Shown: positions 49,411 to 57,581 of the stretch, piece after piece | Layout of the letters: each line of letters opens with the position of its first letter | Position numbering within the stretch: position 1 is the stretch's first letter | Source of the DNA: an uncultured Methanomicrobiales archaeon | GTDB taxonomy: Archaea; Halobacteriota; Methanomicrobia; Methanomicrobiales; Methanospirillaceae | DNA: 64,000 nucleotides | Direction: 5' to 3' | NCBI GenBank assembly: GCA_903832665.1 | Contig: CAILCG010000016.1 | Span: 1 to 64,000, forward strand | Translations under genes and position numbers: made by a program | Notes under the pieces: model-generated | Databases searched by the model: none | Seen by the model: the letters and a program-made list of their open reading frames with translations, nothing else | Told to the model about the DNA's origin: nothing

Positions 49411-50645
49411 ATTCTCACGCTCACCCAGTCCTGAAGCGGTTCTGTAGGAATATCTTTCGTCATCTCCAGGCGCCGGATCACATCCTTGATGGTCAGCACG
49501 GCAGCCGGGTGCATCATGAGGAAGAGGTCGATGCCGGCCAGCATCAGGGTGAGGGCATTGACCGTCTCCCAGATGGGACCCCGGAGTTCACGCGGCCCGT
49601 ATTCCGGGGCCATCTTCATCCATGCTTCCCGGGCTGCCCAGGCATTGGTGGCTGCCGATAGGACCGGGTGTGCCAGTTCTGAATCCCCCATGAGCGCCGC
49701 ATACCGGGCACGCTCGTGAATCGTGAAGGAATATTCGAGCCCGTACCCCAGTGCCACGGTCGTCAGGTCCATCACAATCTGTTCGGGAGCAATGTACTCG
49801 TACAGGCGGCGGTTCAGTTCCTTGGCATTATTCAGCTCAAGACCGGTGAATGCCAGCAGCACATGGTCATGCTTGTGAGCTGCAGTGGCAACACTTTCCA
49901 GGGTTTTTGCTTCTGCCATGTCGAGCGTGACCGAGTTGAGCAACAGCCGCTCGCCGTGGGCCATCTCAGCAACAGCGGTAAAGACCGCGGCATCCTTCCG
50001 GGGATCCCCACAACCACCGATGATCAGGGGAACGTCTACAGCCTGTAGGATATCTTCAACGGTCTTGACAGCCTGGGCCACACTCGCGTTCCCGAGAAGC
50101 GGATCAGTGCTCATCAGGTGAATCGTGATCATGTCAGCCCCGAACGTATCCACATTCATCCGGGCCCATTCGGCCGGATCTCCCATCACTTCTTTCACGT
50201 TCTCGCGAAGCACTGCCGGGAGCGAGACGGTCATGTCAAAAACATCGAGCGAGATGATCGGGGGATGAACCGGGGGATGCAGCCGGTCCGAATAGGCAGG
50301 GGCGGTTGCACCGCCGATGGTGATCGTTCTGCTCCGGCTGCCTCCCCGGGCTTTTGTCGCCCCGAGGGTAACTTCCCGGATCTTTCCCGGGTATTCCGTG
50401 ACCTGGGGTACATAGGATTCGCGGATCAGTTCAGTGGGTTTCTGTATCGCTGCCGGGGGAGCAAGGGTCGGGGGGTGCTGGGGAGCAAAGGCCGATGACG
50501 GGATAAAAAATTCGAGATCGCCGATCTCGAGCGTCACGTTCTGGAGCTCCACCTGCTGGACTCCTTTCAGGAGTTCCAGGAGCTGCGGGGCCAACGCGAG
50601 CAGTTGTTCGCTGTTCATGGGACCGGGGGTATTTTTCTGTGCCAT
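49407..50645 (-). CDS. cdhD: CdhD, corrinoid/Fe-S protein small subunit
   Basis: A 412-residue delta subunit. After an acidic, helical N-terminus and a Pro-rich linker (about 1-90) comes a TIM barrel related to methyltetrahydrofolate/pterin transferases (VDTFGADMITIHLMSTDP, VPLIIGGCGDPRKD, LLNSVTLDMAEAK). It forms the dimer with CdhE that carries the methyl group. The ATG at 50645 has AAGGTGAG just upstream and was preferred over a GTG at 50654 that overlaps the cdhC stop; either keeps translational coupling. Confidence 0.94.
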   Translation of the reverse strand: MAQKNTPGPMNSEQLLALAPQLLELLKGVQQVELQNVTLEIGDLEFFIPSSAFAPQHPPTLAPPAAIQKPTELIRESYVPQVTEYPGKIREVTLGATKARGGSRSRTITIGGATAPAYSDRLHPPVHPPIISLDVFDMTVSLPAVLRENVKEVMGDPAEWARMNVDTFGADMITIHLMSTDPLLGNASVAQAVKTVEDILQAVDVPLIIGGCGDPRKDAAVFTAVAEMAHGERLLLNSVTLDMAEAKTLESVATAAHKHDHVLLAFTGLELNNAKELNRRLYEYIAPEQIVMDLTTVALGYGLEYSFTIHERARYAALMGDSELAHPVLSAATNAWAAREAWMKMAPEYGPRELRGPIWETVNALTLMLAGIDLFLMMHPAAVLTIKDVIRRLEMTKDIPTEPLQDWVSVRI

Positions 50646-50650
50646 GCGAC

Positions 50651-52030
50651 TCACCTTCCCTTCTGCACCGGGGGCTTGACCGGCAGGATGATCACTTTTT
50701 CGGCCGTGATTTTTGCGTTTTTCAGGATCACCCGGAACCCACCCATCGTGACCGGAATATCCCCGGCAGAAAATACCACAGGTGCGCCGGTTGTTTCCTC
50801 AGCGGGCTCTTCTTCCTTAATCCAGCGCTTGACCACCGGGTGATGGTGGGTTTCGAGGAAGGTTTTGAGATCGGCTACGGACTCTGCATCCTTTTCCGTG
50901 GCAATGGCATCGTACACTTCCGCCGGAATATATTCCTTTAACCGTTCCTTGATCTCGGAAGGCATCCAGACAACCCGGTTGTACCCGCCATCCGCATGCA
51001 TGAATTTCGACGACCGCATGTACTCGATCGAGATGCCATGGAATCCCTCTACCTGGCGACCGCCGGCGGTGGAGTCCGCCATGGTAGAGAAGGCGAGGCC
51101 GTTTACCGTTACCTGGCGGAACCCGCGGTGGACAATCCCGAAGCCATCCACTTCGGGGATGTAGAACGCAATGCCTTCAAAGCAGCCGCAGGAAGTGTGG
51201 GGGTAGCCGAACGCGGAGTAGAGATACACCCGGTCCACCTCGCCCATCGATCGCTTCTTTGCACTCTCGTTGATACCGGTATATTCCCCGTTCTCCCGGT
51301 CAAGGCACTCGCCCTTGTCGATGGCAAAGATCGGACCCTTTGGATCGATGCCGGCTGCTGCCCGGCCATCAAACCAGCTGATGGCACCGCAGTTGGCATA
51401 GCGCTGGGGGGTGATAACGCAGACATGGGTGGGTGCAAAGGACTGGCAGAGGGCACAGCCATAGAACTCGTCCACATCATCATCCGAGAGGCCGCGGGCC
51501 CGGGCATCCCGGGCTTCGTAGGTTGCCATCGCTTCGGCATACAGGGGGTGGATCTTCTCCCAGTCGGTGATGAAGGTGATCTGGACGCGCTCGATGATGG
51601 GCAGTTCGTTCCGGAAGAGCTCATGCATGACCCGGCCGATAAGGGTAAAGGAGGTCAGCCCTTTTTTGAAGGATTTTTTCGAGAGCCGGATCCAGATGTC
51701 ATACCGCTGGTTGAGGTGCATGAACCCTTCGATATAGTTTGCATACTCATGAACCCGTCGCTCGACAACCCCTTCGAGATCCGTCTCGATCCGGGTACCG
51801 GCAACTTCCACCAGGATACCGATCGGGTAATGGGCTCCGGGTTCCATCTCGCTGAGGTCCGGACCGATGATCTCAATTTTACCATCGGTGACCTGGTCCA
51901 TGGGCAGGACCCGGACAATCTCGAACTTTTCCGACTCGGACGGCCCCCCGAGTTCCACCTGCATGTCATTCTTGCGGACCCGCTCCCCTTCATGGACAAG
52001 GCCGACTTCAACAGGAATATTCTCAAACAT
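50651..52030 (-). CDS. cdhC: CdhC, acetyl-CoA synthase beta subunit
   Basis: A 459-residue beta subunit that joins methyl, CO and CoA into acetyl-CoA at the Ni-Ni-[4Fe-4S] A-cluster. The cluster ligands lie in FYGCALCQSFAPTHVC, YANCGAISW and HTSCGCFEG. The protein lacks the large N-terminal CODH-binding domain of bacterial AcsB, as archaeal enzymes do. The C-terminal tail (about 385-459) is Glu/Pro-rich and then basic and may contact other subunits. It starts 7 bp after cdhB. Confidence 0.96.
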   Translation of the reverse strand: MFENIPVEVGLVHEGERVRKNDMQVELGGPSESEKFEIVRVLPMDQVTDGKIEIIGPDLSEMEPGAHYPIGILVEVAGTRIETDLEGVVERRVHEYANYIEGFMHLNQRYDIWIRLSKKSFKKGLTSFTLIGRVMHELFRNELPIIERVQITFITDWEKIHPLYAEAMATYEARDARARGLSDDDVDEFYGCALCQSFAPTHVCVITPQRYANCGAISWFDGRAAAGIDPKGPIFAIDKGECLDRENGEYTGINESAKKRSMGEVDRVYLYSAFGYPHTSCGCFEGIAFYIPEVDGFGIVHRGFRQVTVNGLAFSTMADSTAGGRQVEGFHGISIEYMRSSKFMHADGGYNRVVWMPSEIKERLKEYIPAEVYDAIATEKDAESVADLKTFLETHHHPVVKRWIKEEEPAEETTGAPVVFSAGDIPVTMGGFRVILKNAKITAEKVIILPVKPPVQKGR

Positions 52031-52037
52031 GGTGTGC

Positions 52038-52577
52038 TCAGTCCCCCAGGTTCGCTACAATGCAGGTAAGATTCGCTGCCCAGTCCTTGATGGAGCTGTT
52101 GGGAAATGACCAGCTGGCATTGGGCTGGTACACGCAATCGAGTGTCATGGTCTTGACGTGGGGTGCAAAATGCTTGAGACCGGAGAGGATGGTCCATTCC
52201 ATGTAATACGGGAGACCGACAAAGATCGCCAGGTCGTAGGAATCTTTGCCATCAAGACCATTCCACCGGGCGTCGGTGAGGCGGTTGGCGAGATCCACCG
52301 CGGGCATCAGGGCCGATGGGGAAAATCCCCGGTTGAGGAACTCCTGGTTCGTGCTTGCAGTTGCGACTACCGGGATCTTTCCCCGGCGGGAAAGTTCGAT
52401 GAGGCAGTCGATCAGCTTCCGGCCTTCCACTTCGTACTCCAGGATTCCGTGGCCAACCACCATGATGGGACGCCGGGCCCGTCGGATCATCGCATCGGCA
52501 ATGTCGGGCTTGATGATGAGGGATGCCTTCTTTGGCCCGGGTATCTCGGCAGTCTGCCAGGAATCAGTCATCGGCAT
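52038..52577 (-). CDS. cdhB: CdhB, CODH epsilon subunit
   Basis: A 179-residue epsilon subunit, with a Rossmann-like DHS fold (RRPIMVVGHGILE, PVVATASTNQEF, DLAIFVGLPYYMEW). It binds next to CdhA in the alpha2-epsilon2 CODH and may assist electron transfer via flavin. An AAGGAGG lies 8 nt before the ATG at 52577. It is sandwiched between cdhA and cdhC with gaps of only a few bases. Confidence 0.94.
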   Translation of the reverse strand: MPMTDSWQTAEIPGPKKASLIIKPDIADAMIRRARRPIMVVGHGILEYEVEGRKLIDCLIELSRRGKIPVVATASTNQEFLNRGFSPSALMPAVDLANRLTDARWNGLDGKDSYDLAIFVGLPYYMEWTILSGLKHFAPHVKTMTLDCVYQPNASWSFPNSSIKDWAANLTCIVANLGD

Positions 52578-52580
52578 GGA

Positions 52581-54935
52581 TCAGCCCTCCTTTTCCTTGT
52601 GGATCATCCGTTTCAGCAGGGTGGGATCGGGAATCGGGTTCTCCTTCCAGCTATGATCGTGCAGGTGGGTGACGATCTCATCTTTCATGGTCAGGGGGAC
52701 ATCGGATAATGTTCGGACGAACAGGTGGACATCGGGAGGGATCCCGCCGACAAGACGCTTGTGAAGATCGATATAATTGGCCAGCTTGTTGGCACGGCCC
52801 TTGCTGGTATCGTTCGGGCGCATGGTCAGCTTGGCGATCATCACCATTGCTTCTTCCTTGGTCTCAGCGGCAAAGAAGAGATGCTCCGGCACCGGACCTC
52901 CGTACACTTTCTTGCCGGTACGGGCATCGTACACGTACCAGTCTTCTTCCTTGTCCGAGCGGCCCAGCAGCATGCGCCGATACTTGGTGCCGTGCGGCCC
53001 GACAACGACCGGGATGCCAAGACGCCAGAACCCCGCGGCGATCGCAGCCGCTTTCTGGGACATGGCACCCCATGCAACACCAACTGCACCGACACGGTTG
53101 TACACGTAATCGGCGATCTCTTCGTAATTGCCCCGGAGCGGGCGCTTGGCAAAGATGCTCGCAATCTTGATCGCGGCACCCGCAATATGGGCATTGGATA
53201 CGCAGGAACCGACGTTGACAATACCGCCGGCTTCAAAATGTCCGGAGTACTGTTCGTATGCCGTCTTGCCGTCCTCATTCCGGTACATGCCGGCAGACAT
53301 GGCAGAACAGCCGGAAGTGCAGACAATGTAGCGCCGCTTTGCAAACTCCATGCACATCTCGGCCACTTCGCGGGAACCCTTCGGGTAGTTGGCACAGCCA
53401 ACAAACGCAACAATGCCCGGAATCTCTCCGAGAACAATCGGGCCGCCCACTTTCCGGATCTCGACATCCTGGATGGCGCCCCGGCCGGTCCGGATGCAGT
53501 ACGTTTCATCCCGGGTCTTCTTCCCGGCCGCGGCAACGATCAGGCTGTGGATGGGGATCTTCTGGGCGCAGGGTGGTTCGCACCGCCCGCACCCGAGACA
53601 GTCATCGTAGATCTCATCAAGACCCGACAGGTTGCCCTGCGCCGCAGCCTTGATCGCGGCTGGCAGAGGTAGATCATTGGGGCAGGCGCGCCGGCAGAGG
53701 ACGCACTGGGTGCATTTCTTGGCGAGCGCGATGATGGCATCTGTATCTTTTGGCAGGGTCTTGTGCTTCTTGCGCAGGGGAGCGATCCCGATCGAGGTCC
53801 GGACTGCCACTTCCCCGACTTTGACAGGATCGAGGATGAGCGCCCCGGTCTGCTTCCCGGTGATAAAATCATGGACTATCTCATCCACCGGATCATCAGT
53901 CCGGTCCGGGAGCCCGAGACAGTTCTTCTCGCTGGTCGCAATCAGGGGAGCCCGGATATGGGCGGATTCCTGGAGCGTATCGGCGCGGACACATTGCTCA
54001 TCGATCACGACCACATCGGGAATGCCGCTCCGGATGTAGCGCAGCTGCCAGGAGATGGGACCGATGATCTTTGCTTTTGAGGAGTACCGGGTGATATCGA
54101 GCGCCGTGCAGCAGATGCCGGTCACTTCCACATCGGAGGTGAGACTCTTCTTCTGGAGATAATCGATGATCTCGGTCGACGGCGGGACATTGTGGCCGAT
54201 CACTAAAATGACCGGTTTACCGGTATCGACCGTTCCCAGGCCAAGGTCTGCCAGGCTGGACTCGGGGTCGGCCTTGGGAAACCCGAGTGCCGAGATCTGC
54301 GCAATATCGGCCACTTCCATGCCGAGCTGATCGATCATGCCAGCATGGAGCACCTTGGATTCGAAATCGAGCTGGTATCCTTCCTGCCCGGTATGGGTCA
54401 CGGCCAGCAGCTGGGTGATCTGGTTCTCGCAGTAATCCAGCACAGGCTCGAGGTCGCTCAAGGTAACCGGCTTTATCCCGCAGACCAGCCGGATAACGGG
54501 AGCTTCTACTTCCACGCCCGTATCCCCGACATTTATCAGGAAATCCCCGCCGTACTTTTCGATCAGATGGTCGAGAAGATGCCGGGCATGGCCACAATGC
54601 GTGGAAGCGCCGATACAAGCAGTGATGAGGACGGTTCTCGACTGCTGGGCGGGCATGGAGATCCCGCAGGCGCCCCGCTTGGTACCGGAGAGATCGCACT
54701 TGCCATAGGTGCAGAGACAGCAGAGATCGCAGAAGGGGAGGTAAAACGGTTTGTACCGGTTGAGAAGGGTGAGATCCCAGTTCCGAAGCGTAGTGAGGGA
54801 GGGGAATGGGGTAGGACCCATCGGCTCATCCCAGGTATCGTTATTGATAGCGCCAATGGTAAGACTGATATCGCGGAGTTGTGCAATGTCAGAATTCAGC
54901 TCTTTTATCTTGATGTTGACGCCCTTCCTGCTCAT
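52581..54935 (-). CDS. cdhA: CdhA, CO dehydrogenase alpha subunit
   Basis: A 784-residue alpha subunit that interconverts CO2 and CO at the Ni-Fe-S C-cluster. Near the N-terminus FCDLCCLCTYGKC and GACGI bind the D/B clusters, GASTHCGHARHLLDHL holds the first C-cluster region, and a two-cluster ferredoxin insert (CTQCVLCRRACP and CLGCGRCEPPCA), typical of archaeal enzymes, lies in the middle. Later come VGCANYPKGS, CTSGCSAMSAG and VNVGSCVSN for the C-cluster. The length is normal. It is followed by cdhB within 3 bp. GGGAGAACC precedes the ATG. In hydrogenotrophic methanogens it serves carbon fixation to acetyl-CoA. Confidence 0.97.
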   Translation of the reverse strand: MSRKGVNIKIKELNSDIAQLRDISLTIGAINNDTWDEPMGPTPFPSLTTLRNWDLTLLNRYKPFYLPFCDLCCLCTYGKCDLSGTKRGACGISMPAQQSRTVLITACIGASTHCGHARHLLDHLIEKYGGDFLINVGDTGVEVEAPVIRLVCGIKPVTLSDLEPVLDYCENQITQLLAVTHTGQEGYQLDFESKVLHAGMIDQLGMEVADIAQISALGFPKADPESSLADLGLGTVDTGKPVILVIGHNVPPSTEIIDYLQKKSLTSDVEVTGICCTALDITRYSSKAKIIGPISWQLRYIRSGIPDVVVIDEQCVRADTLQESAHIRAPLIATSEKNCLGLPDRTDDPVDEIVHDFITGKQTGALILDPVKVGEVAVRTSIGIAPLRKKHKTLPKDTDAIIALAKKCTQCVLCRRACPNDLPLPAAIKAAAQGNLSGLDEIYDDCLGCGRCEPPCAQKIPIHSLIVAAAGKKTRDETYCIRTGRGAIQDVEIRKVGGPIVLGEIPGIVAFVGCANYPKGSREVAEMCMEFAKRRYIVCTSGCSAMSAGMYRNEDGKTAYEQYSGHFEAGGIVNVGSCVSNAHIAGAAIKIASIFAKRPLRGNYEEIADYVYNRVGAVGVAWGAMSQKAAAIAAGFWRLGIPVVVGPHGTKYRRMLLGRSDKEEDWYVYDARTGKKVYGGPVPEHLFFAAETKEEAMVMIAKLTMRPNDTSKGRANKLANYIDLHKRLVGGIPPDVHLFVRTLSDVPLTMKDEIVTHLHDHSWKENPIPDPTLLKRMIHKEKEG

Positions 54936-55080
54936 GGTTCTCCCGCGGTAGATTCACACATACATTGAAGAATGGCCCACATAAGGTTATCGAAGGGGTA
55001 CCATGGCCGGATTATGTTGATTTTTGAGCCGGTGTTGATCAAAAATGGTTGAAAACCGGGTACATTTATCCCATTTTCCT

Positions 55081-55848
55081 TTAGGAAAGGGCGAGGACCT
55101 GGTCCATAATTTTACCAACCGAACGGAACGCAACAGAAGTGTCGGGGATATCGAGAAGCGACCTGCCCGCAAGGACATGGGCTGCAACCTCCGCATCGTT
55201 CGCAATATTTCCCGGATAGAGAAGGGAGGTCTCTGCAGCCACGCGGGCACTGGCGTCCTGGGGAAACGCATAGCCCCCGATTACATAAAACTGCTTAAAA
55301 CTGATGCCGACTTCCCCGATCACCCGGTAGGCACGCCTCACATGGGCAAATGATTTGGCCGAAGGACCCATGACATCGAAGATGATATCCACGTTGCTGG
55401 CAATCTTCCGGTTGAGGTGCTCGAGTCCCCCGGGAGAATCGATCAGGATATACTCGTAATTTTTGGTGATGGAGAGGAGGGCATTTTTGAGTGCCGCATC
55501 CGGAAGGCAGTAACAGCCCTCCACCCATTTGGTACCCACCGCGAAGAGATCGAACTGGCTTCCCTCATACAGGCCCTCCTCCCAGATCCGGTTCTCTATC
55601 CGGTGCGAGGGTGCCACACCAACAGTCGTCCCGCCCCGGGCAATGAACGTGTCCGACAGGAGTTCTGCGATCGTCTTTTTCCCGGCCGCTTCAAGATCAA
55701 CGCCCACCATCTCGGCAAGATTCTGATCGGGGTCCGCGTCCACCAGGAGCAGGGGCGTTGCTCCTTTACCAATCAGGTATTTTGCCATCAGGGCCACAAA
55801 ACTGCTCTTGCCGGTCCCGCCCCGTCCCATAGTAACAATCGTTTTCAT
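55081..55848 (-). CDS. Second CooC-type ATPase
   Basis: A 255-residue MinD/Mrp-type P-loop ATPase. The Walker A loop reads GRGGTGKSS (with Arg in place of the usual first Lys), the switch strand is LLLVDADPDQN, and ILIDSPGGLEHL is the later motif. A GCYCLPDAALKNAL stretch carries a CxC that in CooC binds nickel at the dimer interface. It probably loads nickel into CdhA or CdhC. It stands between cooC and cdhA, about 145 bp before cdhA and 39 bp after cooC. Confidence 0.85.
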   Translation of the reverse strand: MKTIVTMGRGGTGKSSFVALMAKYLIGKGATPLLLVDADPDQNLAEMVGVDLEAAGKKTIAELLSDTFIARGGTTVGVAPSHRIENRIWEEGLYEGSQFDLFAVGTKWVEGCYCLPDAALKNALLSITKNYEYILIDSPGGLEHLNRKIASNVDIIFDVMGPSAKSFAHVRRAYRVIGEVGISFKQFYVIGGYAFPQDASARVAAETSLLYPGNIANDAEVAAHVLAGRSLLDIPDTSVAFRSVGKIMDQVLALS

Positions 55849-55887
55849 CCGTTGATCACACTCCTTTGTCCTGGACTATTCCTGAAA

Positions 55888-56667
55888 TCAGATCGGGCTC
55901 ATCGCCAGGATCGTTTCGGCAAGACTGCCAATTGCCTGCAATGCCGGGGACGTGGCTTCATCCAGCGGATTGCCGGTCATGCCGGTATCTGCCACCAGCG
56001 GGTCAAACGGGATCATTGCAAGGATCACAATACCATGCGTTTCCGCAAAGGTCCGCACGGCCGTCTCCTGCCGGGAATCTGCGATCCGGTTACCGACCAG
56101 GAAAACTTTTTTGATCGCGGAATTCGCGGCAAGTCTGCAGATCGTTGCCGAGATCTCCAGGGATTTCCGGTTTGCGTCAGCGATCACGAGCAGGAGATCC
56201 ACATGTTCGGCAGTCCCCCTGCCCAAATGCTCGATACCGGCCTCCATGTCCAGGATCACCACTTCATCCCGTTCAACCACAAGATGCCGCAGCAGGGCCT
56301 TTACCAGCGAGTTTGCCGGGCAGGTACACCCGGCTCCCATCGAGCGGACCGTTCCCATAACCATGAGTGCAGGACCGGCCGGGGTGGGGGAGGAATATTT
56401 CTCTATGATATCATCGACCGAGAACGTGAGGCGAAACACCCCGGGAAATTCTGTCCCGGTCTTGAGCTTGATCAGGTGCTCATCTTCCGCAATGGGAACA
56501 ATCCGGGCTGCTTCTTCCACTGACAATCCTAGGGTCATGGCAAGATTGGGAGAGGGGTCCGTGTCAATAGCGATGACCGGGTGACCATGCCGGGCGTAAT
56601 ACGCGGCCAGGCTTCCCGCGATAAAGGTCTTGCCCAGGCCCCCCTTTCCGGAAACTGCAATCTTCAT
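55888..56667 (-). CDS. cooC: CooC nickel-insertion ATPase
   Basis: A 259-residue CooC. Walker A is GKGGLGKTF (signature Lys present), then AIDTDPSPNLAMTLG and VILDMEAGIEHLGRGT. The nickel-binding CxC lies in GCTCPANSLVKALL (near residue 113-115). ATP-driven dimer rearrangement delivers Ni to the C-cluster of CODH. It is the first gene of the Cdh operon on this strand; the AT-rich ATATATTTTATG at about 56808-56819 (its complement AAATATATAAT) is a good TATA box about 140 bp upstream. GAGGAG lies 11 nt before the ATG. Confidence 0.93.
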   Translation of the reverse strand: MKIAVSGKGGLGKTFIAGSLAAYYARHGHPVIAIDTDPSPNLAMTLGLSVEEAARIVPIAEDEHLIKLKTGTEFPGVFRLTFSVDDIIEKYSSPTPAGPALMVMGTVRSMGAGCTCPANSLVKALLRHLVVERDEVVILDMEAGIEHLGRGTAEHVDLLLVIADANRKSLEISATICRLAANSAIKKVFLVGNRIADSRQETAVRTFAETHGIVILAMIPFDPLVADTGMTGNPLDEATSPALQAIGSLAETILAMSPI

Positions 56668-56805
56668 TCGGGTCGGATCTCCTCAACCATTACTGGTGCC
56701 GTTGCGTCAGATAAAAATTCTGTTTGGGACAGGAAAAATTTGTATGAGGGAAACACACGTGAAGGGAGTTCGATCCCGAAACTTGAAACCATGATATTCA
56801 GTTAT

Positions 56806-56818
56806 TATATATTTTATG
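56806..56818 (-). promoter_or_regulatory. Candidate TATA box of the Cdh operon
   Basis: The complement reads AAATATATAATA, close to the archaeal TATA consensus. It is the only strong AT element between cooC and the repeats. A leader of about 110 nt before cooC would follow. Confidence 0.45.
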
Positions 56819-56958
56819 AGTAAAACCACCCCCTTCGGGGGTCGCTCGGCCGCCTCATCGGGGCCTCGCTGGGCAGATCGGTTTAAGAAAGTGGCCGTGT
56901 TTTAACCGCACCAGGGGATTCCTTTGGGGTGTGGCGGAATTTATCATATCGGGGGGAT

Positions 56959-56976
56959 TGGGGATCTCAATCCCCA
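56959..56976 (+). repeat. Covarying 7-bp hairpin, copy 2
   Basis: Arms TGGGGAT and ATCCCCA around the loop CTCA, within TTATCATAT...TCAACATC...TATATGATT, matching 39765-39820. Compared with copy 1 a G-C pair is replaced by A-T on both arms. Confidence 0.75.
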
Positions 56977-57260
56977 TCAACATCTATGAACTATATGATT
57001 TCCATAGGAAAATATTGCGGGGAACAGAGGATTCGCTCTTGAGGACTCACACGCTTCGTGCTTCCGCTCTCGCCGCTCTGGCATCTCTCCATAGAGCGAT
57101 AACCTCATACGGTCGACAAGAACTTCCGAAATGGGGGTCAAGGGGGGCTCCCCTTGGGATGCCTCCCCCTCTTGGAGAGAGGGGGTCACCATCACAACTG
57201 CCGGAGAGATTTCCATTTATAATTGTGACAGGGATTTCCCTGCGAATCAAAATTTAAAGA

Positions 57261-57450
57261 GGTCTAATTTCGGGTTTTTTCTCATTTTCAATTAAGATGA
57301 AACCCACCCGCCCCCGATTAGGCCCTGCTGCGGCAGATCAATGACTAAAAATAAAAATGCAGGAAACCGTCTTGCCCCGCCATTCCTCTGAGAGGTCTTG
57401 AGGCGGGGGATCATCATTACACCAGATCATGGTACCGATTTTCATGCTTC
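57261..57450 (-). repeat. Dispersed repeat, inverted partial copy
   Basis: On the minus strand it reads GCATGAAAATCGGTACCATG, ATGATGATCCCCCGCCTCA, GGCGGGGCAAGAC, GTCATTGATCTGCCGC, and runs on into AATTGAAAATGAGAAAAAACC. This matches unit 1/2 at 39.3-39.8 kb including the point where unit 1 passes into unit 2, so the family itself is organised in tandem. Confidence 0.75.
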
Positions 57451-57581
57451 GCTGCGAACTCCCGCCCGTATGCATTTCCGGGAACTGGAAAAATTCACCT
57501 GCGCAAAATAAGAATTAAGAGGATGCATAATACTTGAGTAATCACCCATTACGGTAATCTCAATAACAAGGGGTAGTTTGA

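Larger units (their letters stand above)
56668..57581. other. Repeat-filled region before serS, Cdh promoter
   Basis: About 910 bp without a gene. The left end holds the Cdh operon promoter. From 56821 there is CCACCCCCTTCGGGGG and then the hairpin repeat, at 57261-57450 the inverted copy of the 240-bp repeat, and at the right end the serS upstream region with AAGGGG before the ATG. Open frames inside are repeat-derived. Confidence 0.65.

Noticed and set aside
50996-52069. 357-codon plus-strand open frame over cdhC
   Set aside because: Antisense to a gene with all A-cluster ligands; no independent signal.
55417-56523. 368-codon plus-strand open frame over the two CooC genes
   Set aside because: Crosses two well supported minus-strand genes and their gap; no known motif.
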